This document shows, piece after piece, positions 1 through 5,478 of a stretch of 6,822 bases of DNA. The first letter of the stretch is position 1. The number at the start of each line of letters is the position of its first letter. A model generated the notes under the pieces. The model was not told the origin of the DNA. It ran no database searches and worked only from the letters and a program-made list of their open reading frames with translations. This stretch comes from Roseovarius sp. (GTDB lineage Bacteria > Pseudomonadota > Alphaproteobacteria > Rhodobacterales > Rhodobacteraceae): NCBI GenBank assembly GCA_021767845.1, contig JAASSQ010000160.1:1-6822 (forward strand), in the 5' to 3' direction. Both the position numbers and the translations under genes were made by a program.

Positions 1-46
1 GGGCCGCGGCGCCGCGGCCCTGAGGCCTCCTGCCGGCCGGCGGCCT
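1..46. repeat. GC-rich palindromes downstream of the IalB-like gene
   Basis: Positions 1-20 form a perfect 20-bp palindrome, and 32-41 (GCCGGCCGGC) form a second, 10-bp one. Both lie just beyond the stop codon of the minus-strand gene that ends at 56, so they could fold in its 3' untranslated RNA and slow or stop polymerase. Neither is followed by a T-tract on either strand, so they do not meet the criteria of an intrinsic terminator. The left edge is cut by the window, so the full element may be longer. Confidence 0.45.
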
Positions 47-55
47 ACGTCCCGC

Positions 56-583
56 TTACTGGCAGCGTTTCTCGGCTTCTTCGAACGCGGCGGTATAGCC
101 CAGCAGCGAGAACGTGTCCTTGGTGGTGGTGCCGCGGCTGGAGCGCGCGGTCAGGACCGCATCGACGCCGCGTTTCATCGCCGCGACGATCTTGGCGTCA
201 TCGGCCGTGGTGGCGGCCCAGGCCCATTCGCCCTCGGTGAACATCTCGAACTCGTCGTCACCGATGGTGAGATTGACGGTCGAACCGCTGGCAAACGGAT
301 AACCGCCGGTGAACGACACCTGCCCCTTCACGTCCTTGTCGGGGTGGAAAGACGTAATCAACAGGATGTCGCCCCGGCGCACCGCCACGACACGGCCATC
401 CTTGGTGTTGACGGTCTCGGTGGGCGCGGACACCACCCAGCACGTTTTCGGATCGTTTTCCTCGAAAACGCTCCATGCCGTTTCCGCGGCGACCTGGTTG
501 CTGCTTTCTTCCTGTGCCCAAACACCGGTTGCCGCCAGGGCCAGAAAGGCGCCGGCGCAGCCGCGAACGATAAGTGATACCAT
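56..583 (-). CDS. Secreted IalB-like (invasion-associated locus B family) protein
   Basis: A 175-aa exported protein. Residues 1-23 form a signal peptide: a short basic start (R7), a hydrophobic stretch of about residues 9-22, and a probable cut after V-W-A before QEES. The mature part has features I associate with the IalB family: W37-S-V-F with E41/E42, T47-C48-W, W50-adjacent V-V-S-A-P, a G-G-Y-P-F stretch at 93-97 and F-S-L-x-G-Y at 158-163. Two cysteines remain after cleavage (C48 and C174) and could form a disulfide in the periplasm. IalB was first described in Bartonella, where it affects erythrocyte invasion. In free-living alphaproteobacteria homologues are common and their role is not settled, so the name describes kinship, not invasion. 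The start is the ATG at 583-581 because a GGAGG (596-592) lies 8 nt upstream. An in-frame TTG further upstream would put that Shine-Dalgarno inside the gene. It is transcribed away from the asparaginase gene. Confidence 0.8.
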   Translation of the reverse strand: MVSLIVRGCAGAFLALAATGVWAQEESSNQVAAETAWSVFEENDPKTCWVVSAPTETVNTKDGRVVAVRRGDILLITSFHPDKDVKGQVSFTGGYPFASGSTVNLTIGDDEFEMFTEGEWAWAATTADDAKIVAAMKRGVDAVLTARSSRGTTTKDTFSLLGYTAAFEEAEKRCQ

Positions 584-759
584 ATGTCCAGCCTCCAAGC
601 TGTCCTGAGCCTCAATTTCAAGGGCCGCGCCCCTCCGTTCGGGGAGTTGTGTCTTGCGCGGTCATGCCAAACTCGACATTGCAATATTAGCCCGAAACAG
701 GCGAGACATGAAAGACACGATTGGCGGAAAACCGCACAGCGCAGACGACCGGAGGCCCG
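584..759. promoter_or_regulatory. Divergent intergenic region, IalB-like gene / asparaginase
   Basis: This 176-bp gap separates two divergent genes and must hold the promoter of each. The middle (about 675-715) is the least GC-rich part. On the minus strand TAATAT (within about 686-691) could be a -10 box, with only a weak TTCATG-like -35 at 17-bp spacing. No convincing sigma-70 pair is visible for the plus strand. A GGAGG at 751-755 precedes the asparaginase ATG at 760. Confidence 0.35.
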
Positions 760-1755
760 ATGACCGATCCCGTTGAAATGACTGAAATTTGGCGTGGGCC
801 GGTGGCCGAAAGCGTGCATCGCGGCCACGCCGTGATCTGCGACGAGACCGGCGCGCTCGTCGAGGCCTGGGGCGACCCGCAGGCGACGGTTCTGCCGCGC
901 AGTTCGGCCAAGATGATCCAGGCGCTTCCGCTGCTGGAAAGCGGCGCGGCGGACGCGCGCGGATTGACAACCGAACACCTTGCACTCGCCTGTGCCTCGC
1001 ACCAAGGCGCAGAGATCCATACCAGCCGGGTGCGCGCCTGGATGGACGATCTCGGCCTGACCGACAACGATTTCCGCTGCGGCCCCCACATGCCCAAGGA
1101 CGAGCAGGCCCAGCACGCGCTGATCCGCGCCGGGAAAGCGCCCTGCCAGGTGCACAACAACTGTTCCGGCAAACATGCGGGCTTCCTGACCCTGGCCCGG
1201 CACATGGGCCAGGGCCCCGAATACGTGGAACCCGACCACCCGGTGCAGAAAGCCTGCCTGGCCGCGTTCGAGGAGACCACGGGAGAGACCAGCCCCGGTT
1301 TCGGGATCGACGGCTGCTCGGCCCCGAATTTCGCCACGTCGCTGCATGGCATGGGCCGGGCAATGGCCCGGTTCGCCGCCGCCGAGGAAGGCCGCAGCGC
1401 ACGCGACGGCGCCGCGGTCCGGCTGCGCGAGGCGATGATGGCGCATCCCGACCTGGTCGCGGGCGAGGGGCGCGCCTGCACCGAACTGATGCGCGCCTGC
1501 ACCGAACCCGTGGCACTGAAGACCGGGGCCGAGGCATTCTTTGTCGCGATCCTGCCGCGCCGCAAGATGGGCATCGCGCTCAAGATCGTGGATGGCGGCA
1601 CGCGGGCGGCGGAATGCACGATCGCGGCGCTTCTGGTGCGGCTGGGCGTTCTGGACGCCGACCACCCTGCCACGCGCAAATTCATGAATGCCCCGATCAC
1701 GAATTGCCGCGGCATCGTAACGGGAACGATTCGACCGTCGATCGCGCTTCTCTGA
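760..1755 (+). CDS. L-asparaginase, Rhizobium etli (ReAV / Asparaginase_II) type
   Basis: A 331-aa cytosolic enzyme expected to hydrolyse L-asparagine to aspartate and ammonia. It belongs to the Rhizobium etli-type family (Pfam Asparaginase_II), unrelated in fold to the E. coli AnsA/AnsB enzymes and related to serine beta-lactamase-like hydrolases. Residues reported as catalytic or metal-binding in R. etli ReAV appear here at matching places: S48 and K51 in R-S-S-A-K, S80 in C-A-S-H-Q-G, C135/K138/H139 in N-N-C-S-G-K-H, D184 and C186 in G-I-D-G-C-S, C240 in R-A-C-T-E and K254 in K-T-G-A-E. C135, K138 and C186 would hold the zinc. The length is about normal for the family and there is no signal peptide. 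The ATG at 760 has GGAGG at 751-755, a short 4-nt spacing. A TTG at 721 would add 13 unlikely residues, and the ATG at 778 would start just before the conserved E-I-W-R-G. The gene appears to stand alone. Confidence 0.93.
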   Translation: MTDPVEMTEIWRGPVAESVHRGHAVICDETGALVEAWGDPQATVLPRSSAKMIQALPLLESGAADARGLTTEHLALACASHQGAEIHTSRVRAWMDDLGLTDNDFRCGPHMPKDEQAQHALIRAGKAPCQVHNNCSGKHAGFLTLARHMGQGPEYVEPDHPVQKACLAAFEETTGETSPGFGIDGCSAPNFATSLHGMGRAMARFAAAEEGRSARDGAAVRLREAMMAHPDLVAGEGRACTELMRACTEPVALKTGAEAFFVAILPRRKMGIALKIVDGGTRAAECTIAALLVRLGVLDADHPATRKFMNAPITNCRGIVTGTIRPSIALL

Positions 1756-1793
1756 GCGGCGGGGCGGGTTTCTGCCGAAGCCGGCGCAGCCGC

Positions 1794-1821
1794 CGGATTT
1801 GCGGGGTTCCGCGCAAATCCG
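1794..1821. repeat. 10-bp inverted repeat after the asparaginase gene
   Basis: CGGATTTGCG (1794-1803) and its exact complement CGCAAATCCG (1812-1821) flank an 8-nt loop. The hairpin starts 39 nt past the asparaginase stop codon and could end or stabilise that transcript. No T-tract follows, so a factor-independent terminator is not supported. It could also be an operator-like site. Confidence 0.5.
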
Positions 1822-1828
1822 CGCGGAC

Positions 1829-1876
1829 GGCGGGCGGCATCCCGCCAGCATGGCGCGTGCCCCCGCCTGACGGCGG
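1829..1876. repeat. Pair of short GC-rich hairpins
   Basis: GGCGGG (1829-1834) pairs with CCCGCC (1841-1846) across a 6-nt loop. CCGCC (1863-1867) pairs with GGCGG (1872-1876) across TGAC. They follow the 10-bp inverted repeat at 1794 and may be part of one structured intergenic block. Stems this short are expected by chance in GC-rich DNA, so the support is modest. Confidence 0.3.
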
Positions 1877-1982
1877 CGAAGCGCCGACAACCCTCTGCGA
1901 TTCCAGCCTTTTTCCGCGACTTTGCGACCCTTGCGACGATTGCTGGCGACAAGCGCGCCGTGCTGTCCCACGTTGTGTGGCA

Positions 1983-2000
1983 GAGGGCGATGCGGCCCTC
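1983..2000 (+). promoter_or_regulatory. Leader hairpin upstream of the EF-hand gene
   Basis: GAGGGC (1983-1988) and GCCCTC (1995-2000) form a 6-bp stem around a 6-nt loop, ending 17 nt before the AAGGA Shine-Dalgarno at 2018-2022. It would sit in the mRNA 5' leader and may influence stability or translation. It leaves the ribosome binding site exposed. Confidence 0.3.
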
Positions 2001-2030
2001 GAGTGAAAGCAACGAGAAAGGAAGTTTCCC

Positions 2031-2288
2031 ATGTTCAAGACAACGACTGCCGCCACCTTCGCTTTTGCCCTGGCCCTGCCGGGCGCCGCCCTGGCCGAAA
2101 TGGGTGCGAAGATGGATGCCGATGGCGACGGCGCGGTGACCATGTCGGAATTCCAGGCCGCCTATCCCGACGCCGAAGCCGGCACCTTCTCGGCAGTGGA
2201 CACCAATGCCGATGGCGCGCTGAGCGAGGACGAGATCGCCGCCGCGCAAGAGGCCGGCAAACTGCCCGAAACGTCCTCAGAAGGTTGA
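2031..2288 (+). CDS. Small secreted EF-hand calcium-binding protein
   Basis: An 85-aa exported protein. Residues 1-22 form a signal peptide with K3, a hydrophobic alanine-rich core and an A-L-A cleavage site before E23. The 63-residue mature protein is essentially one EF-hand pair. Loop 1 is residues 29-40, with ligands D29, D31, D33, T37 and E40 and glycine at G34. Loop 2 is residues 57-68, with D57, N59, D61, S65 and E68 and glycine at G62. Every canonical ligand position is filled, so calcium binding in the periplasm or outside the cell is likely. The target or role is unknown; it could be a buffer, a sensor or a partner of a larger protein. The ATG at 2031 has AAGGA (2018-2022) at 8-nt spacing. 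The gene is monocistronic: a strong terminator follows, and the next gene is convergent. Confidence 0.85.
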   Translation: MFKTTTAATFAFALALPGAALAEMGAKMDADGDGAVTMSEFQAAYPDAEAGTFSAVDTNADGALSEDEIAAAQEAGKLPETSSEG

Positions 2289-2311
2289 CAGCCCCGCCTT
2301 TCGGGACCACC

Positions 2312-2344
2312 GGGGGCGCACCGCGGGTGCGCCCCTTTCCTTTT
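2312..2344 (+). terminator. Intrinsic terminator of the EF-hand gene
   Basis: GGGGCGCACC (2313-2322) and GGTGCGCCCC (2326-2335) form a perfect 10-bp GC-rich stem with a 3-nt loop (GCG). It is followed by TTTCCTTTT (2336-2344). It lies 24 nt past the EF-hand stop codon and is oriented for plus-strand transcription. Read from the convergent HIT gene the stem has no T-tract, so it would end that transcript less efficiently. Confidence 0.88.
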
Positions 2345-2354
2345 GCGACAAGCG

Positions 2355-2726
2355 TCAGTCGGGCTTTTGCAGCATCCGGCCCAGGGGGCGGCCGGCCAGC
2401 ACGTGCACATGCAGATGCGGCACTTCCTGCACCCCGTTTTCGCCTGCGTTCGAGATCATGCGGAAGCCGCCCTCCGCCACGCCCTTCATGCGGCACACCT
2501 CGCCGATGGCGCGGGTATAGTCGAGGATTTCGGCATCGCTCGCCTCCTGCGCGAAATGATCGTAGCAGACATACGGCCCCTTCGGGATCACCAGCACATG
2601 CACCGGCGCCTGCGGCTGGATGTCGTTGAAGGCAAGGCTGTGTTCGGTCTCCAGCACCGTGTCGTTCGGGATCTCGCCGCGCAGGATCCGGGCAAAGATG
2701 TTCTGGTCGTCATAGGCGTAGGGCAT
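2355..2726 (-). CDS. HIT-family (Hint-like) nucleotide hydrolase/transferase
   Basis: A 123-aa cytosolic protein of the histidine-triad superfamily, Hint branch. The signature H104-L-H106-V-H108-V-L sits near the C-terminus, and H106, the middle histidine, would form the nucleotidyl-enzyme intermediate. Family landmarks include the N-terminal I-F-x-R-I-L-R-G-E-I-P (10-20), F-N-D-I-x-P-Q-A-P-V-H (33-43), I-P-K (47-49) and N93-A-G-E-N-G-V-Q-E-V (93-102). The length is normal. Hint proteins typically hydrolyse AMP-phosphoramidates and aminoacyl-adenylates, and some HIT proteins act on adenosine 5'-phosphosulfate. The ATG at 2726-2724 has GAGG (2738-2735) 8 nt upstream. This Shine-Dalgarno overlaps the TGA stop of the glycosyltransferase (2739-2737), so the two genes should be cotranscribed and translationally coupled. 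A longer in-frame start at 2822 lies inside that gene and adds unrelated sequence. Confidence 0.93.
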   Translation of the reverse strand: MPYAYDDQNIFARILRGEIPNDTVLETEHSLAFNDIQPQAPVHVLVIPKGPYVCYDHFAQEASDAEILDYTRAIGEVCRMKGVAEGGFRMISNAGENGVQEVPHLHVHVLAGRPLGRMLQKPD

Positions 2727-2736
2727 TATGAAATCC

Positions 2737-4314
2737 TCAATCCGCAAAGAGGTGATCGGTCTGGGCGACCTGTAGCGCCTTGTCCGGGCCGATATCAAGA
2801 AACCGGGCCAGCAGGCCGGCATGGGCCTCGGCCTCGTCGCCCTCGCGCAGGATCAGGTGGTTCTCGAAATCGCCGTCGCGGATGCGGTCGCTTTCGAAAT
2901 TGATGTCGCCGCGGATCGTGGGCAGCAGGCGTTCCAGCGTTTCGCGCGGGGTCTGTTCCCCGGCAAGCCCCACGCGCATCGCGTGACCGATCAGGTAGTC
3001 GTCGGAAAAGCTGCACTGCACTTCCAGGATTTTCGTCACCGACCGGTCGCTGGCGAAATCCTGCAACAGGTCCAGGTTGGCCGGGTCCATGCAGACGATC
3101 AGCCGGTCGGTATCGAAATAGTCGAACAGCATCCGCATCAGCGCGCGGCGGTGGCGCGTGCGTTTGCCCAGGCTGGCCTGGATGCCGCCCAAGTCGGGCA
3201 GCGCGGTGTCTTCCTCGTTGAAGAGGTATTCGATCGCGGGGACATTGGTGACCTGCCGGATGGCCTCCAGCAGGCGCTTGGCGACATGCCATTTCTTGCA
3301 CACCACGATCAGCAGTTCACGGTCGCGCCCAAGCGTGCTTTCGGTTTCCCAGAACCGGCTGGCAAAGCGCCGCCCGATCCGGCCGCGCCCGGTGAGGAAC
3401 TTGAACAGGCTGCGCCCCTCGTCGGAGATCTTGAACTCGGCCGTGTCGTCGGCATAGAGCGCGCCGAGCCGCGACTTGAGCTCTTTCGCCTCGGGGCTGA
3501 TCTTGCGGGCGAAAAGCGCATCCTGGCTGAGCAGCAGGTCGTAATGGTCGTTGTAGAATGTCACCGGCATCCCGTAATCGGTGAACATCAGGAATGTCAG
3601 GGTGCGGCAGCGGATCTCGCTTTCCGGCACGAGATGGCGCACGAGCGTCTGGAAGAAGGTCTCGTCGGGGATCCAGGTGGTGCGGAAAAAGCGCATCACG
3701 TCGCGTCGCTTGCGGGTGAAATCGAGGATCCATTCGATCGTGCGGCGGCGCAGGCACCACCATTGGCTGCCGATCTGCACCTGGATGTCTTCGGGGATCT
3801 TCCGGGTCAGGCCCAGCCTTTTCTGCAAACCGAACGAAGCGTAGAAGCGGCGGCTTTGCGTGCGCTCGTTGAAGAAATGGCGGTAGATCAGCCGCTCTTC
3901 CTTCATGCCGGTCTTGATCCAGTCACTTTCGAAGAAATCGAAACTTTCGATGAAATCGGCGTCGTCGGCATCGAGAAACTCATGCGCGTAGCGTGCCGAC
4001 TTGATCGCCGCGCAATCGCCCGACAGCATGTAGAAATGCGTGGCGCGCGGAAAGGCATCGACCGCCGCCTCGACCGCGTAAAGCGAGGCCTGCACCAGCG
4101 ACCATTCCCCCCAGCCACATTTGATGCGCTTGCGCGAGAAGGTGACGTTGGGGTTGTCGGCCAGCGCCTTGCGGATCTTCCGGTAATGCTCGGGCTTGGC
4201 GCGCGCGTCGAAGTGAATCGCCATGTAATCGCCCGCCGCCGTGAGCATCCGCGCCTGGCCAATGATCGCGTCGGGGTCCTTGTGACACAGAAGTATGAAC
4301 GCGATCCTTGCCAT
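2737..4314 (-). CDS. GT14-family (Branch) glycosyltransferase with extra C-terminal domain
   Basis: A 525-aa protein. Residues 1 to about 265 are a glycosyltransferase family 14 (Pfam Branch) domain, the family of animal core-2/I-branching beta-1,6-GlcNAc transferases and peptide O-xylosyltransferases. Motifs in order: A-F-I-L-L-C-H-K (5-12), I33-H-F-D-A-R, C66-G-W-G-E-W-S-L-V-Q-A, Y95-M-L-S-G-D, G182-S-Q-W-W-C-L and W214-I-P-D-E-T-F-F-Q-T. E218 in P-D-E matches the catalytic base of core-2 transferases. There is no signal peptide or transmembrane segment, so it should act in the cytosol on a nucleotide-sugar donor, unlike its Golgi relatives. Residues of about 330-525 form a second domain of unknown function with alternating strand/helix pattern (L335-I-V-V-C, L405-I-V-C-M-D); I recall DUF5927/DUF5928-type annotation of such proteins but cannot confirm it. 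The ATG at 4314 has only a weak Shine-Dalgarno. Divergent from a sulfotransferase and coupled to a HIT gene. Donor and acceptor unknown. Confidence 0.88.
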   Translation of the reverse strand: MARIAFILLCHKDPDAIIGQARMLTAAGDYMAIHFDARAKPEHYRKIRKALADNPNVTFSRKRIKCGWGEWSLVQASLYAVEAAVDAFPRATHFYMLSGDCAAIKSARYAHEFLDADDADFIESFDFFESDWIKTGMKEERLIYRHFFNERTQSRRFYASFGLQKRLGLTRKIPEDIQVQIGSQWWCLRRRTIEWILDFTRKRRDVMRFFRTTWIPDETFFQTLVRHLVPESEIRCRTLTFLMFTDYGMPVTFYNDHYDLLLSQDALFARKISPEAKELKSRLGALYADDTAEFKISDEGRSLFKFLTGRGRIGRRFASRFWETESTLGRDRELLIVVCKKWHVAKRLLEAIRQVTNVPAIEYLFNEEDTALPDLGGIQASLGKRTRHRRALMRMLFDYFDTDRLIVCMDPANLDLLQDFASDRSVTKILEVQCSFSDDYLIGHAMRVGLAGEQTPRETLERLLPTIRGDINFESDRIRDGDFENHLILREGDEAEAHAGLLARFLDIGPDKALQVAQTDHLFAD

Positions 4315-4459
4315 TTCCGAAACAAAACGCCGACAGCTGCTGCAACCGTTTACAGTGATAGAGGTGAACGGGAATTGAATAAACAGGCTTTCTCTGCTTT
4401 TTTAATCGGATAGAAACCATCTGCCCCGACAAGGTGGCGGAAAAGCGGAGGCGGCGGGC
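4315..4459. promoter_or_regulatory. Divergent promoter region, glycosyltransferase / sulfotransferase
   Basis: This 145-bp gap separates two divergent genes and is clearly richer in A+T than its surroundings, especially 4373-4415. For the plus strand TTGAAT (4375-4380) could be a -35 box, with a T-rich TTTTTA (4399-4404) at 18-bp spacing as a poor -10. No convincing pair is seen for the minus strand. A shared regulator acting here would co-control both genes, but no clear operator dyad is visible. GGAGG (4447-4451) is the ribosome binding site of the sulfotransferase. Confidence 0.4.
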
Positions 4460-5278
4460 ATGGGTTTTCCCGGAACGTGGATGACCGAAAGCGAAAGTGT
4501 GGTGTATCGCGTGGTGCCCAAATGCGCCTGCTCCACCATCGGCCAGATCATGTACTACTCCGATCACGGCGAGTTCTTCGACGGTGACATCCATGACGCC
4601 ACCGGCGGGATGCACAAATGGGCGATCGAGGACAGCCAACCGCTCATCACCCGCAACGTCACGTCGCACGGCTCCTACGCCTTCACCTGCGTGCGCAACC
4701 CCTACACCCGCATCCTGTCCAGCTTTTTCGACAAGATTTGCGGCATCCAGCGCAACGGCAAACGCTATCGCGGGAAGCTGGTGCCGCTGCTGATCCAGAA
4801 ATACGGGATCGACGTGGGCGGCGAGGACGGCAAGCAGGAGTTCGACCAGGTCAAGAGCTTCCGGCGCTTCCTGCTGTTCGCCCGCGACACGATCCGCTGG
4901 CGCCGCCCGATGGATCCCGACATTCACTGGTCGGCCATGTCGGGCCATGTCTCGACCTTCATCGTGAACGGCGGCACCTACGACAAGATCTTCTGGACCG
5001 AGACCTTCAACGACGGGATGCAGGAGGTGCTGGACGCGATCTCGACGCCGCATGAGGTGGACCTGGCCACCATCCCGCGCTTCAACGAGTCAGAGGGCCA
5101 CGGCCCCAAGCGTGCCCACCCGGTCGAAGACTATTTCGACGATCTCGCGATGCATCTCGTCTACGAGATCTACCACCGCGATTTCGACCTGTTCAAATAC
5201 GACTTCGAGAACCCCGCGAACAAGATGCCGATCGGCGAGATCGACCTTGACGAAGTGCACGCGAAACTGGGCGAGTAA
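4460..5278 (+). CDS. Sulfotransferase family 2 (carbohydrate sulfotransferase-like)
   Basis: A 272-aa cytosolic protein that should move a sulfuryl group from PAPS to a glycan or other hydroxylated acceptor, releasing PAP. The 5'-phosphosulfate-binding loop is Y16-R-V-V-P-K-C-A-C-S-T (P20-K21 to S25-T26). The 3'-phosphate-binding motif is V78-R-N-P-Y-T-R-I-L-S-S-F (R79, P81, R84, S87/S88). D154-I-H-W (154-157) and the C-terminal Y238-H-R-D-F-D-L-F-K-Y-D-F are also typical of the Sulfotransfer_2 family, which includes animal HNK-1, chondroitin and dermatan sulfotransferases. There is no signal peptide or membrane segment. The ATG at 4460 has GGAGG (4447-4451) at 8-nt spacing; the ATG at 4481 lacks such a site. 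It lies head to head with the GT14 glycosyltransferase, which points to a glycan acceptor. The exact acceptor cannot be inferred. Tandem hairpins follow it at 5335-5365. Confidence 0.9.
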   Translation: MGFPGTWMTESESVVYRVVPKCACSTIGQIMYYSDHGEFFDGDIHDATGGMHKWAIEDSQPLITRNVTSHGSYAFTCVRNPYTRILSSFFDKICGIQRNGKRYRGKLVPLLIQKYGIDVGGEDGKQEFDQVKSFRRFLLFARDTIRWRRPMDPDIHWSAMSGHVSTFIVNGGTYDKIFWTETFNDGMQEVLDAISTPHEVDLATIPRFNESEGHGPKRAHPVEDYFDDLAMHLVYEIYHRDFDLFKYDFENPANKMPIGEIDLDEVHAKLGE

Positions 5279-5334
5279 CCCGGCCTCGTACATCCTTCTA
5301 CGCCCGCATCGTTGGCCTTGGGGGGCGCGCCATA

Positions 5335-5365
5335 AGGGGCGTTGCCCCTCTTGGCCTGCGGCCAA
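5335..5365 (+). terminator. Two tandem 3-nt-loop hairpins after the sulfotransferase gene
   Basis: AGGGGC (5335-5340) pairs with GCCCCT (5344-5349) across GTT. One base later TTGGCC (5351-5356) pairs with GGCCAA (5360-5365) across TGC. They lie about 57 nt past the sulfotransferase stop codon. Their position and compact loops suggest a transcript end or stabiliser, but only TT follows the second stem, so factor-independent termination is uncertain. Confidence 0.5.
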
Positions 5366-5367
5366 TT

Positions 5368-5396
5368 CACCCCAGGGTATTGCAACCAAGAAGAAG
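5368..5396 (+). repeat. Intergenic repeat motif, copy A
   Basis: The core is CAGGGTATT, then GC, then CCAAGAAGAAG. The inverted sequence at 5552-5582 carries the same blocks in the same order (GGGTATT, GC, CAAGAA, AAGAAG), so the two are degenerate copies in opposite orientation about 155 bp apart. I recall similar GTATTTTTGCCAAGA-type motifs recurring between genes in Rhodobacterales genomes; that is memory, not a search result. Confidence 0.55.
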
Positions 5397-5478
5397 CCGG
5401 AAAGGGTTTCTTAACACTGAGCTGTCACACTGTCCGGGCGGTACAGGCTGGGGAGCCGATGACCGCCCAAGGAGAAGC

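Larger units (their letters stand above)
1756..2030. other. Intergenic region with inverted repeats and EF-hand gene leader
   Basis: I see no gene in this 275-bp gap. It holds a 10-bp inverted repeat (1794-1803/1812-1821), two shorter GC hairpins (1829-1846 and 1863-1876), a repeated TTGCGAC (1922-1928 and 1931-1937), and a leader hairpin at 1983-2000. The promoter of the EF-hand gene should lie in its right half, but no clear -35/-10 pair is visible. Confidence 0.5.

Noticed and set aside
3..23. Possible end of an upstream plus-strand gene (frame ending in TGA at 21-23)
   Set aside because: Only six codons are visible, all inside the 20-bp palindrome, so coding cannot be judged.
358..2249. 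Long minus-strand open frames opposite the asparaginase gene
   Set aside because: They are antisense to a gene whose catalytic residues are all recognisable, and their products are arginine/alanine/proline-rich without family motifs.
2821..4413. Long plus-strand open frame (about 530 codons) opposite the glycosyltransferase
   Set aside because: It is a shadow frame caused by GC-rich third positions. The minus-strand product has clear GT14 motifs in order, while the plus product has no recognisable motif.
5411..5440. Possible plus-strand promoter with TTAACA as -35
   Set aside because: The sequence at 17-18 bp spacing is GC-rich and no believable gene follows in that direction.
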